A DNA stretch of 64,000 bases from Chaetoceros tenuissimus (taxonomy: Eukaryota; Bacillariophyta; Thalassiosirophyceae; Chaetocerotales; Chaetocerotaceae): the NCBI GenBank assembly GCA_021927905.1, contig BLLK01000027.1:620001-684000 (forward strand), written 5' to 3'. Position numbers and translations under genes: made by a program. Within the stretch, counting starts at the first letter, position 1. Each line of letters starts with the position of its first letter. The notes beneath the pieces are model-generated. The model was given only the letters and a program-made list of their open reading frames with translations, was not told where the DNA came from and ran no database searches. Of the stretch, positions 37,515 to 49,563 are shown in pieces.

Positions 37515-39226
37515 ATGTCAGATACGAGCAAGGAGCCGGTAGCTGCAAAGGAAGAACAAATGAAGGAAATGGATGAAATTGAACCTTTACGAGTAAGTTG
37601 ATGCGCCGTGAACACCCTACTTCATTTTTGTTTCATTTCTGATTTTCCTGTCTCCCTGCATCATTCAATATAAATTACTCCTAGGTTGGAGATAAAGGTA
37701 TGGTACTTGTGACCTGGAGAGAGGGTGAGAATTCAAAGCTTGAAGCAACTGTTGTTGAAAGGAGACCAAGCGATTTTTGGGAACGTAGAAATAAAAAGAG
37801 AAAAGTACAAAAGAAACCGTCAACGGAGACAACAACGAGTAAACCAAAACTCCTTGGATTGAAAGCTTCTGAAAGTGATGTGGAAGGTTTGAAAGCCAGT
37901 GAAATTGATTACTATGTTCATTACACTGATCACGATCGAAGACTTGACGAATGGATTTCATTATCAAAATTTGACTTGGCTACGATCCAGAGAGCAGAAA
38001 TTAAAGAAAAAGACAGCGAAGCTCCTTCTACCGGGAGTACAGATGGTGATGAGAAAGAAGATGCGAAGAAACCAGTGACTAGGAGAACTAGACAAGCAAA
38101 TGTAAATACTGGCGGTGAATTCCGTATTGGTGGTGGTAACTGGCATGGATCAAGTAATGCTGGGGGCGATCCAACTTTGGCCGCATTAGAACGCGAACAT
38201 GAAGAGGCGACAAAGGTGAAAAATATTGAAAAAATCTACATGGGACCATGGGAAGTGGAAGCATGGTATTATTCTCCTTATCCCGAGGAATATTCTTACG
38301 AAGAAAAGCTCTTTGTTTGCGAGTTTTGTCTGAAATACTGCAAGCGAAAGCAAAACTATTTGAAGCATAAACAAGAGTGTTCTTGGAGATCTCCTCCTGG
38401 TCAAGAGATTTATAGAGAAGGAACACCTACTTGTAACCTCTGTGTTTATGAGATTGATGGAAAAGATCATCGAGTTTATTGTCAGAACTTGTGTCTTTTG
38501 GCAAAGCTATTTCTAGACCATAAGAACCTGTATTACGATGTAGACCCATTCAACTTTTATGTCATCACAGAAACAGATGAAAATGGAGCTCATATTGTTG
38601 GATACTTTTCAAAAGAAAAGCAGAGCGCTGAAGATTACAACTTGGCGTGTATTTTAACATTTCCACAATTTCGTAAGTGCAAGAGTCTTGCTAATTTTCA
38701 TATTACCCAGCGTTTTCTGACATAGATGTTTTCTCTTTTTATAGAGAAATGTGGGTACGGTAAATTCATTATCAGTTTGAGCTATGAGCTCAGTAAAAGG
38801 GAAGGAAAACCTGGGTCGCCAGAAAAGCCACTAAGTGACCTAGGAAAAATTTCATATCGTAGTTATTGGACTCATGTCTTGCTTACTCTACTCGATGAGC
38901 AGAAGCCAGAAGATAATATACAAATCAAGGAACTTTGTGAATTGACTGGAATCAAAGCAGAGGATATTATAAGCACACTCCAAAGTTTGGATATGATCAA
39001 AGTATGGAAGGGTCAGCATGTTGTATATGTGAGGCAAGATATCATTTCAGATTTCAAAAAGCAAAAGTAAGTCGGTATGGTTGTATACCTACGACATGTA
39101 TGCTCTTTTCATGGTACTTATTAACATTATTTTTTGTTCAGAAAACGAATTCGTCTTTGCAATAGCAAATATTTGTCTTGGATTCCGCATGCCCAAAGAA
39201 AGAAGATAGGGGCTAGTCAAAAGTAA
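37515..39226 (+). CDS. MYST-family histone acetyltransferase (Esa1/Tip60/MOF-like)
   Basis: Four exons, 37515-37592, 37685-38672, 38745-39066 and 39142-39226, with GTAAG...AG introns of 72-92 bp, give 490 aa. From the N-terminus: a Tudor-knot/chromo-barrel (Y-Y-V-H-Y-T-D-H-D-x-R-L-D-E-W-I); an Arg/Gly-rich linker; the MYST C2HC zinc finger (C-E-F-C ... H-x3-C); and the acetyltransferase core. The core has catalytic Cys in N-L-A-C-I-L, the acetyl-CoA loop Q-K-C-G-Y-G-K-F split by intron 2, and Glu in G-S-P-E-K-P-L-S-D-L-G. The chromo-barrel plus MYST layout is that of Esa1/Tip60/MOF, which acetylate histone H4 in transcription and DNA repair. Which of these it equals cannot be settled here. 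Confidence 0.93.
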
Positions 39227-39361
39227 AGATCACTGGAATAGACTTTGTACACAAGAGGTTCAAAATGGTCAAAGGGTTCTGATCATGATGATTCTTCTAC
39301 AAGGCGATATATTTAAAAATAATAAGACACATTTATTATGTATTTTTACACAAGTATGAAT

Positions 39362-42300
39362 TCAACTTTCATACTCCTTTTGACTCATTGATGGATTATC
39401 CTCAAATGAATTATCCTTATCAATATTATCATCGGCTTTCTGCCTTCCTGCAATTTTGGCAACAATTCTATTGAATAACTTTGTCGGTTCTTTTGGGCCG
39501 AAAATATCGGTCAACTTCATATTGCAAAATATTTTGTGAGCACGTTCATTCAATTTGCATTACAAATCATAGATAAGGGTACTTACAGTAAGATAAACAA
39601 CGAATGATCCAATAATTGCATGTATAATTGTAAACATGAGCATCTGAGCGAACTTTGCAAAAAAAGTCAATGTACAAAATAACATGACAAATCCAGCTGT
39701 GAATGTAGTTATTGCACTTGCAAGGATTGACGGACCCATATGTTTCAATCCAGACTCCGTTCGTAATTCCCTAGATACGCTGCCTGCATACGCATTGTAT
39801 GCATGAGTGAAATGGATAACAAAGTCTGAAGAGATTCCAATGAGAATAGCAAAGCAAACACTTTCAAGAAATCCAAGCTCCCACCCTATAGACACAAGAC
39901 TGGCAGTGGCCGATGCAAGAATGTAAACAATGCAGAGGCCTGAGAAAAAGGTCAATCGAATCGAGCGGCTTGAAACAAGTACAATTATTGCTGCGAAGCC
40001 GACAGCAATCGCTGCCGCGCTTAGCGCAGTATTCAACACCTGGCCGCTCGTGTCTTTCCACCAAAATACGCTTCCATGAAGAAATCCACTTTGTAGCTCA
40101 TGAGGCCCATTGCTTACTTCATTTTTCATCCAATTCTCAAACAAAAGCCAATCTTTCCGTAGATCATAGTATGGATCTTCAAATCGAACTTTTGCAATAG
40201 CATCAAACCAAAGGACTTTTACAATTCCATCCCTATCCAAGACATTTTTATCATCATACAATTGAACTCCTACTTCTCGGAACCAAAAAGAGAAGCAAGA
40301 ATGGAAAAATAGTGGGTCCATTGGGAGGGAATTTTCGTCCCCACACATGGTTGAAAAGCCATCTAGCTGATCTGTTGTTGTAGCTTGTTCACTAAGCCAG
40401 TGATCGAATTCATTGATAGAACAATTGTAATTTTCATATGGTAAATGGACGAATTCATTTTGAAACAGATTCCCACAAAACTCCTTCAAAAATATCTGAG
40501 ACTGGGTTGTGCTTGGATCGAAATTGTTATCGAGGACAAGATTCGATAAAGTATCTGGATCACGATGATACCCATTATCCGCTGGTTGTAAGCCAAAAAA
40601 AAATCGTACAATATTTCCACCTCCAACTCTTGACTGATATGCAAGCAACTTTCGAAACCAAATGTAATGCTTCTCATATGATATCGTATCTGGCAACATA
40701 CGTACATCTGAATTCTCTGGTAACTTAATGCCGACTGCATAATAACAACAAACTGTCGTAACCGCTATCATCACTACAAGAAAGATGAACCGAAATCGGT
40801 GAAGGTACTTGTAAAACAATGACAGTAGACGATGTATGAAAGATTCTGAAACTTCAACATCGCTTCCTTCATCATGATCACTTGGGGTTTGATCGTAAGG
40901 GTTTTCTTTTTTCATCAAGCACGCAATGAAAATATTCTTTTTACCATCCATTAGCCATCTATCATATAACGCTAACGCTGGAAAGATCAAAGCGATATTC
41001 AATACATAGTTGAAAATCACAAGTAAACCACAAAACAATGCAAATGTGTACACTGGTGGCACCGGAGATACGCAAGTTGCAAAGAAAGCCACAGAAGTAG
41101 TACTAGTCGTCAATAGCATTGCCCCTGCAGCATCTGGTAAGGCTAATTCTGCAATATCTTCGGTCGAAACCAAAGGATTCTCCAGGCGAGCATTCTTCCA
41201 TTTCTATCATAACAAAGGATTAGTATGTCTCTACGAATCTCCTGTAAATCTGTAACAAATGAATACTTACATCAACCGCAACAAATAAGTCGTCTAGGAA
41301 AATATTATTAGGTTCTGATTTGTCAATGATGAGTCTAAAAGAACTTGGCTCGATTAACTTACCTGCTCCAAGTGCCGACGAAACAAAGAGCCCAATCAAG
41401 TTGATAACTGGAAAGCTGCAAAATTGTTGTCAAAAACAAATTGAAAAGGTAATGATATGTGTGGTGTGTGTTTTCTTTTCATCAAACTTACAAAGTTATT
41501 TTTCCTACGACGCGATAAAAAAAGAATGCAAATGGCGCAGCAAAAATAATCTGAACACAACCCATTGCTGTCAACCACATGGACTTGGTGTGAATGAAAA
41601 TCGCGAGCGTTGTTACAATGACCGAAACAAAAGCTAAAGCCTTTATATCAATGCAAAGTATAACATGAGTAATGTTCTAATTCAATACATACGAATTACC
41701 ATGAATTCTTGCAGAAAATACGGTGTACTTACAACATCCTTCAACATAATTTCTTCTTGAGATATTATGTTGAAGTCCTCGTAACTTGTATCATATACAA
41801 TATCAACGTAATCCTTTTTCTTTCCAAAAGATCCAGTGATTTGATACAAACTTTCAACAGTCTCATATGTTATGTCATCCGATGAAAAATATGATGATGA
41901 GTACTCCAGATCAAAGTTACCATCTACTCCAAAGTTGGTGTCGACAAAAAGCCCGCTAAAAATGGGAAGTTCGCATACAAAAGAATCGGGGTCTCTCAAT
42001 GCGTTGGCACAGTTTGCAAGTTGACCCGTGATTATACTCTGATTAGAAGCGTATGATGACACTAAAACTTCACAACTATCACTGCCATCCATTCCAAGAG
42101 CTGCACCTATAGCTGCTGTCAATGAAAATGGGATCGGGCACTGATCACAGACACTACAAAAATCACCATTTTTTAAAGCATCCATTGTTGTTCTTTCCGC
42201 TGTACAAATTTCAAGGACCGACTCAGGGTCGAGCAAATTTTTACCCTTGTACATTGCGCTTAAATAATTTTCATTACCAGGATTGAATTTAGAGAACCAA

Positions 42301-42710
42301 TTTGAATTACAAGATGAATCTGAATTTTTTGTTTCCAGTTTTCGAAATATCCCGAGGGCAATGTATCCTGGAACTACATTGGATTGTAGATATTCCCAAG
42401 GCGAATTATACTTTTCAGTAATTTGTATCGGCAATTCTTTGAATTCTGATAGAAATTGATCATTGTAAAGGGAATCTTGGTGAAAAAGGATGACATCACT
42501 TTGCATTCCCCTCTTTGCTATCAAAGTACCACGAGACTTCCATCCCTTATTTGATACCTCGAACTTGATACCCTTAAAGATAAAAGTTATGTCAATAATT
42601 ATAACAATTGCGGAGACTAAAAGCGCCCCCACTAAACAAACCCATGGCCTTGATCCTATGAACCTCGATATATATTTTACAACTTTTGCAGGTACCCTCT
42701 TTTGTTGCAT
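39362..42710 (-). CDS. Patched/Dispatched-like RND permease with sterol-sensing-type region
   Basis: Six exons: 41733-42710, 41492-41640, 41363-41415, 41271-41293 (only 23 nt), 39587-41203 and 39362-39514. All joins keep phase and give 990 aa. The ATG at 42710 is the first in frame. Topology is one N-terminal helix (about 22-45), a large lumenal domain, a helix bundle with G-A-D-D-L-F-V-A-V-D (the RND G-x-D-D motif) assembled across exons 3-5, a second large lumenal domain, then a second bundle with A-I-L-I-G-I-S-S-D-F. This matches two-fold RND proteins such as Patched, Dispatched and NPC1, which move sterols or lipids using ion gradients. Substrate and membrane are unknown. Confidence 0.85.
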
Positions 42711-43226
42711 GTTGGACGATGACACTCAATAACAACTTTGATCGTTTCTGGGGAATTTTTCTGCTTCTACCAAACCTTACTCGATGTGCAATGTGGATGT
42801 GTAAAATTATAAAAATAAATATGAACGATAGATGGTTATAGGGATGGTTTGTTGTTGTTAAATGAGTTGTTCATTATTGTGGACAATGGACAGTGGACAG
42901 TTGGACAAGTCCCTCAATAAAAAATTCACACTTTTCGCACACGCGCAACTCGAACGCTGTCGATTTCATTGGCGGAGAAAAAAATTGCAAGGCCCGCTTT
43001 GATGTTCGTTTGACGTCATCACACAACAATGGGGGTGTTTTCCATGTTACGTACAAGTTATTAGATTGATATCTAATCAAGCGATAGCGCTCTCGATCTA
43101 ATTGAATTGAAAAAGCTTTCATATTTAGTTGTAATAATGATGAGAGTAACATGGTTACCTTATATTTTTTCAACATATGATTTAGCCTATTTTGTTTTTA
43201 GTACAATTTTATAATAAGGTTGGATT
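42711..43226. other. Intergenic region with TGACGTCA site
   Basis: 516 bp between the RND gene start (minus) and the carrier stop (minus), so it is the RND promoter plus the carrier's 3' flank. It holds one perfect TGACGTCA palindrome at 43011-43018 about 300 bp upstream of the RND ATG, and a repeated GGACA word near 42880-42905. No gene is recognised. Confidence 0.45.
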
Positions 43227-44231
43227 TCAACTAAATATCGCGAGAGTTGCCAGCTTCTCTTGAATCATTTCGTAACAACAGAATATAATTCCTTGCCCTG
43301 GAACAACTCTCCCTAAACGTGGAACTACTCCTGTATATAGTGAACGGAATCCTTCTTTCTTTACAATTTGAACTAAGCAATCCAGTGTACTCGAGTACTG
43401 CGAAGCCTTTGTGCCTTGCATTCGAGTCTTGACTACATCAAATGGATTATTTCCTAACGTAGAAAAGCATCCTGAGCACATCCCCCCAATTAAAGATTGA
43501 ATAGGTGACAAATTATTTCCTTCTCTTGTAAAATATTTCTTGTATTCATTGTAAAAGGAAAATCTCAACGCCATGTTACTCCCTTGTTTTAAAGCTGTTG
43601 CAGTCGCACCTTTATATATCCCACTTACCCCTTCGCTTTTAATAATGTGCTTCAACCCCTCAATAAAAGGTTTGTTCAGTTCAATACACCGCGTTTTCAC
43701 CGTCTCTGTAATGGGAATGTTCATGATGAGAGAAAAGAAAGATACCTACTGCAGACACAGAATATCGTGAGAAACTCACCAACTGGCGCTACTATACACA
43801 AAGCCTCAGCGACACCTGCGGCTAATCCTGCAACAAAGTTTTGACTTATTGTCAGATTTCCATTTTTATCTCGAAGGCTTTCTTTGATTGCTGCATTTAA
43901 GCCAAACCGAATCCCAGCTTTTGGGACTGACCCTACTAGGGTTGGCGCTAAACCCCGATACAATGAAAAGAAACCTGTCCAAAAGTGCAGTGAGATCAAG
44001 TTATTGTAAGAAGGAAGAAACACATTGCTAGTCTTCGATTTACCGACCTGTGGTTTGAACTGTATAACGCAATCCCGAGATTACACCATTGTAAGGAACT
44101 GCACCTTTCCCGCTCAGTTGTAGTTGAGTTTTGATAAACTCTAAAGGCCATACCGCTGTTGCTTCAATTGCCCCTGCAATGCATCCTGCAGCAATGGGAA
44201 GGAGTTTGTTTGGTTTCTTCTCTCCAGACAT
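43227..44231 (-). CDS. Mitochondrial carrier, tricarboxylate/citrate type (SLC25A1-like)
   Basis: Three exons, 44048-44231, 43780-43974 and 43227-43705 (introns of 73-74 bp; the first donor is the weaker GTCGGT), give 285 aa. All three carrier repeats are present, with signatures P-L-E-F-I-K-T-Q, P-V-E-T-V-K-T-R and P-F-D-V-V-K-T-R. Each is followed by a G-x-x-x-G-Y/L-Y/x-G segment (S-L-Y-R-G, G-I-Y-K-G, S-L-Y-T-G). The E-T-V-K-T-R motif and V-P-K-A-G-I-R-F-G-L segment are typical of citrate carriers, which exchange citrate for malate across the inner mitochondrial membrane. Substrate assignment is by resemblance; a related carboxylate carrier is possible. Confidence 0.85.
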
Positions 44232-44508
44232 CTGTTGGTCACCTATACCTATTCAACCAGTTCCTCTTGCACTTTATTGTGAAGATGGAAGATGGAGTGT
44301 TGTTTTGATCGCTTTTTCAAATGTACGTACTTGCTCATACCACTCGTCATAGTAGGATGTATGTTGTCATTCCCCCATCATTGGCCAAGAGGTGATGTCA
44401 TGTCGTACCTATGACGGAACCAGAAACTGGAGGGAACTAAAAATTTGTATAAAATTTCGATTTGAATTTCCTAATAGTAAAATGTTTTACTTTTTTAATA
44501 TATTCTTG

Positions 44509-46688
44509 TTACTGAAAACTGGTTTGACTTTTTCTCCAGACGTTGAAGTAGCCTTTAATTGTCTCAGTCATTTTTGACTTAGGTAAAACAGTTCTAGTCA
44601 CAAGAAGTTCTGAATCTACGGATATAATCTGTTGTTGCAAGTTGATAGATGCAGTTGGACCAGATAAGTTATCAGAATATACATCAGTCCAGAATGCAGC
44701 AGTACCCTCCTTCTCAACATTTTTTCGGATGATTATTCTCTGTTCTTCGTTAATTTCAAAGTCTCCAGATTGAGACAAAGACAAGAAACCACTTGGCCCT
44801 GCAGCAGTATAGGTCATATCTTCAACATTCATATCTTGCCAAGCAAGGGTTTTGTTGAAAAAGCTTACACCATCACCTTTTGAATCGGCAATTAACTGAA
44901 GTTTCCATACACCGTTGATGTTTTCTTTCACAGTATCCATGTCTCCGAGGTTGAATGTATTCAAGCCAACAGCTGATGCGCTTTCTTCTTCATCATCTCT
45001 ACCAACAATGGGCACACCATTGATGACTGCTACTGGTTCCGGCTTTGGTGTATTTTTCTTGATTTCTGCACGAAGTGCATCACTAAAACTGCGATCCATT
45101 GAACGAAGAGCCTGTATAATTTTCGTGCGATCAACTTCAGAGGAGTCAGTAGCTGCTAATAAGATTTGACGAGCCTCACGAATAGATCTCACAACACTTT
45201 CTGTCAGCTTTCTATAGAATCCACCTCTTCTATCTAGGTCAATGTATGCAGTATTGTATTTATCATCGAAATTGTTGGCGATATTACCCAACCCAGTGGT
45301 ATCAATGAATGTTTGACTTGCTTTTTTTCTTGAAAAAGAGGCAGACTTTGCCTCATTTCTCATGAACTGCATGGCTTCAATGCCATATAGCAATCTCTTC
45401 GCATTATATTTTATATTTTCCATTCTAGATGTTGTTAGAGTGGAATATACTTGAATTGCCTCACTTGTTCGCCCGACTGCTTCATACGCCATAGCCTAAC
45501 AATACAAATATTATTTGTGAGAGGTAGATTTTCACTTATTCAAAAATCAAAATCAATTCAACTCACCAATTCTAAAAAGACTTGACCACCAACCTTACTA
45601 TTAGGGGAACACCATTTTGTAACCTTTTCGAGGGCAGACACTGCTGTCGCATATACACCACGTTCCATCGCGCGTTGACCCAAAGCAAGTGCTTCTTCGA
45701 TTTCTTTTGCATGGTCCTTTTCTGATTGAACTTCAATCCCAACTTTTTCTCTATATCTTCTCAATTTTTCACGTGTTTCCTCTACTTCTTTTTGCTTTCG
45801 AAGTTCATCTTCAAATGTACTTTTCACATCTTTACCTACTCGCTTTCCGCCTCCATATGCTTTACTAATGTCCTTGGGTCTAGGAAAGTATCCCCAGCCT
45901 CCATTGGCAGGTCGATATGTGTCAACTTCGGAAACTTTATCCTTTGCCCATGCCCCACCGATACCTGTTGTTGTTTTATTCACTTTATCAACTGTAATGG
46001 AAGTCGAATTGGTAGCAACTGTTTGCTTCTTCTGATCGATTTCATCGCTCATTTTTTTGGCTAGCTCCTCCATTTCATCATAGACTTTGACGTTTTGCTG
46101 TTGTGCGACTTCTCTTTTTCTTTTTGCCTCCAAGGCTCTTTCTACAGCTTCAAGCATTTCCAACTCATCCTCATCCATGTCATCTTTTGTTGGGATTTCA
46201 TCTATATCATCATCTTTCTTAGATACACCTGTTGCTTCAAACTCACCAAACTTGCTACCTAATAATTTATCTTTGTTACCCAGCTTCTTTGATATTTTAT
46301 CTTTGTATTTATCCATAATTGGGTTTTCTCTCATCTTTTGCCTTTCTCGCTTTAATTTATCCAAAGATGAAAGTTCGCCATCTGAAACTGTCTCTGTGGA
46401 AGATTCTTGGGAAGTTGTCTTCTTTATCCGTCCATCTTTCTTTAGTTTCATAATCTATTGTAGAGTGGATCATGGTCAAATTATGTATGAGGTGATGAGA
46501 AAGTGAACAAAAAACGGCTGAATTTTCGTGCTTACCTTTCTTCTAATCTCATCCTCGCGAGCACCGTGTAGCTGTGACGGACTGCTACGAACATTATTCT
46601 GATATCCTACTCCTAGAGGATTATTTGAAGGAGGTGAGAAGGCAAGAGCTACAGATGGTAGCAACAAAAATAGCCGTATCAACAACAT
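44509..46688 (-). CDS. Plastid-targeted TPR-containing protein of unknown function
   Basis: Three exons, 46536-46688, 45567-46454 and 44509-45495, all phase 0, give 675 aa. The leader (L-P-S-V-A-L-A-F-S-P-P) is a signal with Ala-Phe plastid-entry motif. Residues about 60-260 are highly charged and mostly helical. A helical pair reading A-M-E-R-G-V-Y-A-T-A-V-S-A-L-E-K and A-Y-E-A-V-G-R-T-S-E-A-I-Q-V-Y resembles two TPR units, and the intron falls between them. The C-terminal about 140 aa begin N-G-V-W-K-L-Q-L-I-A-D and look like a beta-barrel (lipocalin/fibrillin-like), but that is uncertain. A plastid assembly or lipid-binding role is conceivable; nothing firmer can be said. Confidence 0.65.
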
Positions 46689-47286
46689 TAGTTTATTTAC
46701 AATTCGCTTCAGATTTCAATGCTTCGTGCTAATGCTCTTGGTTGAAAGAAACTTTGGCGAAGTGCATTCATTCACGGATGAGTACAATACGTTGTGATCA
46801 ATAGCTAGTAACTATCACGATATACTTGTATGCAGCAAAGTAAAACTCTACCTCATCCTTGCTTAGTACTTACAACTTACAGTTGAGACTAGTTGAGTCA
46901 TCAGGCAAGTGGTATCTTTCTCACTTTTCCATTGTAGCACGAAAGTTTATGATTAAAATGGCTAGCTTGTAGATTTTCAAAATGGAAAGAATGTCTGATA
47001 ATAGCCTAGTTTGTCTTAGAGTTTAAGTTACACTATTTTCATGCTGCTTTACGTTATGACACTCTGTAAAAATGTAAAAATTGCCGTAGACCTTTCTCCG
47101 TACTTGCGATACTGAAACGATTCTACATGTATTTTGTGGAGATCCCAACTTTATCTATGCTTCATTGCAAAGCATCAGCATCATAAAAAGGTGCAGCCGG
47201 AATACTACTTACAACACGACTCACTCGTTGCTCGTCTGCTTGATTCATCTCTTCTTTTGCAACAACAACGACAACAACAAGACGTC
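46689..47286. other. Divergent intergenic region (TPR protein / K+ channel)
   Basis: 598 bp containing both promoters and 5' UTRs. A CAACAACGACAACAACAAGACG stretch just before the channel ATG would be an unstructured 5' leader. The frame before 47287 is open but begins without ATG. No other gene is seen. Confidence 0.4.
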
Positions 47287-49468
47287 ATGGGAAACTCCAA
47301 AAAGAAGAAAGCTCGGAGAGCAAAGAAAGGATCTGGACCAGTTGGTAATGGTACTGATGCACTCAGAAACACTATCGCTGCCCCTGAAGATATTCTAGCG
47401 CTCAATGATAGAACTTTTGCAAGTCCGAATTTCACCGGCGACTTGTTCAGACAGGAAGTACAAGTTAGAGCAAGACGAGAGAGAAAGCCTATGCATTGGG
47501 CTAAGAGAGTTAAAACAAGAATCGCTGCATTTAAAATGCGCAAACAGATTCAACAAGAGCTTGAAATAGATGCCGCTGCTGAAAGTCGCTTTCAAAACAC
47601 TCAGCGGGAGATAGTAGATACTCCAGTTTCATTTGAGAAACTTCCGAGAAAGCAATACACTGTCACATCTAAAGCAAGATACAATAGATTGCTTTGTCAT
47701 ATTGATCCAGATCATTTCTCTTATTCTCCATCAGGTGCAATGGTGAAGTACATTAACTGGACGTTCAAGAGTGGCTTCTCGGTTGTCTTTTTGTCATTTG
47801 TAGTGATTTTTCTCTTGTTGGTATTTCTCTTTGGAGTCATTTTCAAATATGTAAGTTTTGAAATAGCTTTCTTATTGAGAATTGGACGCTCGTATTTTTC
47901 TCACAATTAATATAGGCAGGGGAAGCGGAACCTCAGTGTATCATTGTGGCTGGAGACAGTTTTGGAAGTCAAGATGCTTCCACAACACTTGCAGATGGTT
48001 TTGCATTGAGTTGGACAACGTACGTATATTTTACGGTTTTTATTTCTTTGAAGAAACGCTTATTCAAAACTCACTCGTTTGTATTAGATTTACAACGGTA
48101 GGTTACGGCGCTGTATATACCGCGACAGGAAATGATCATGTAAACCAAAAGAGCTGTATGCTAGTGACTTTGCTCAGCACGGCCGAGAGTTTTATTGGCC
48201 TCCTTTACGCTGGTATCTGTACAGCAATTATGTTTGGAAAGATTGGGCGTATTCAATCTCATGCTCAAGTTACTTTTAGCGATGCAGTGTGTGTCGAATA
48301 TGGACAGACAGAAGACGATGCTCAGACACCATCCAAGAGAAATCTCGAAGATTTGGAACCGTCGAATGACACAACAAAAAGGTCCATGAGTGGGATGAGC
48401 ATGGAGATCCATGAAACAATTCCAGAAGAGAGTGAAAATTACAGCGCGACAGAGGGGGAGTATAGCGAGGATGATAGTGATCATGAAGAGAGTCAAGTAA
48501 TTCCAAAATCTCCTCAGGTTGGAGTTCGTACTCCTAATCGACCTCCCCTCAGGAAAAAGACACAAATCATGTGTCCAGTTATCAAGGTGAGTCAAGTATG
48601 ATTTGCATATGAAGACGATGTTCCCTGATACTAACAAATATCGATCCCTCCCTAGTTTCAATTGGTAAATCAATTGAGTAATGAAGCCGGTGGAGAGATT
48701 CTTGATGCGAACATGAGTGTTATGGTTCGAAAAGAAAAAGAGAGTTACCCATATGAGCCTATTGCACGTTTCCTTCGTGTGAATATGGAGGAGCCTACGT
48801 AAGTTATCGACATTGCTTTCTCTATTCCTAGTCCTTCTGAAAAAGGAGCTGTACTAATCCATCTCATTCGACATTGAAGCCATCCATACTTCAACAGAGT
48901 TTGGCATGGGAGACACATTTTGGATGCAGATAGTCCTCTTCTTTCAGTTGCTGCGAGAAAAAGAATTAGACTTAACGGTGGCTTTTGGCCAGAAGATCTA
49001 AACAATCCCGAGAGTGTTCGTAATCACTTGCGTGTAAGTTCCTTTTACATTATTTGTGTGATTCTTTTCATGTATGCAGTCACTCACTCATCATTAATCG
49101 AGTAGTTCAGTAGTGTTATTATCATCATGACAGGAATCTCCAATATTTCTGCTGAATCAGTGCAAATTTCCAAAAGATACTACAAGGATGACGTCCTTAT
49201 TGGATATGATTTCGCGCCTCTTCTGTATCAAAAAGAAGGGTCTGAGATGCTTAGAGTAGACATGAACCTTATCAATGATGTTATTGAGCAATCTATTGGT
49301 TCTGCGGAGACTTTGGCTGGAGATGACTTGAGTCGCCCTACACTTCGAGAACATGATATGCGAGATATTATAACTTCAAGTCATTCCTCGAAAGGGAATT
49401 CATCGAATTCAATTAGAAGCTTCAGTAGTCTAAGACCGAGCAGCGCTACATCAGAATCAAGTAATTAA
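47287..49468 (+). CDS. Inward-rectifier-type (Kir-like) potassium channel
   Basis: Six exons, 47287-47850, 47916-48019, 48088-48586, 48656-48798, 48880-49031 and 49134-49468, give 598 aa. The exon 5 donor is taken as GTGTAAG at 49032, not GTAAGT at 49034, because only this keeps the C-terminal frame. Topology is that of Kir channels: basic N-terminus, TM1 (about 165-187), pore with T-T-V-G-Y-G selectivity filter, TM2 (S-C-M-L-V-T-L-L ... A-I-M-F-G-K-I-G-R), then the cytosolic beta-sandwich. The sandwich has F-S-D-A-V-C-V, D-A-D-S-P-L (Kir D-E-x-S-P-L) and Y-K-D-D-V-L-I-G-Y-D-F. An acidic insert (about 300-370) is extra. Such channels set membrane potential and K+ flux. Confidence 0.85.
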
Positions 49469-49521
49469 AATATATAAGTATAAAAATTATTGGTCTATCT
49501 TTTGCTTGTCATTGTTTTACA
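48157..49521 (+). repeat. First copy of a 1365-bp tandem segmental duplication
   Basis: Repeats at 49564-50928 (offset 1407) with no difference noticed and a 42-bp non-duplicated spacer (49522-49563). It starts in the codons of TM2 and covers the whole cytosolic part of the K+ channel with its introns and 3' flank. Confidence 0.93.
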
Positions 49522-49563
49522 TTTTAGGTAACCTTGCAAAGAGGGAAATGTAGTAGTGGTAGT

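Noticed and set aside
48161-48673. 170-codon minus-strand ORF, repeated at 49568-50080
   Set aside because: Antisense to the channel exon and intron; its two identical copies only reflect the duplication.
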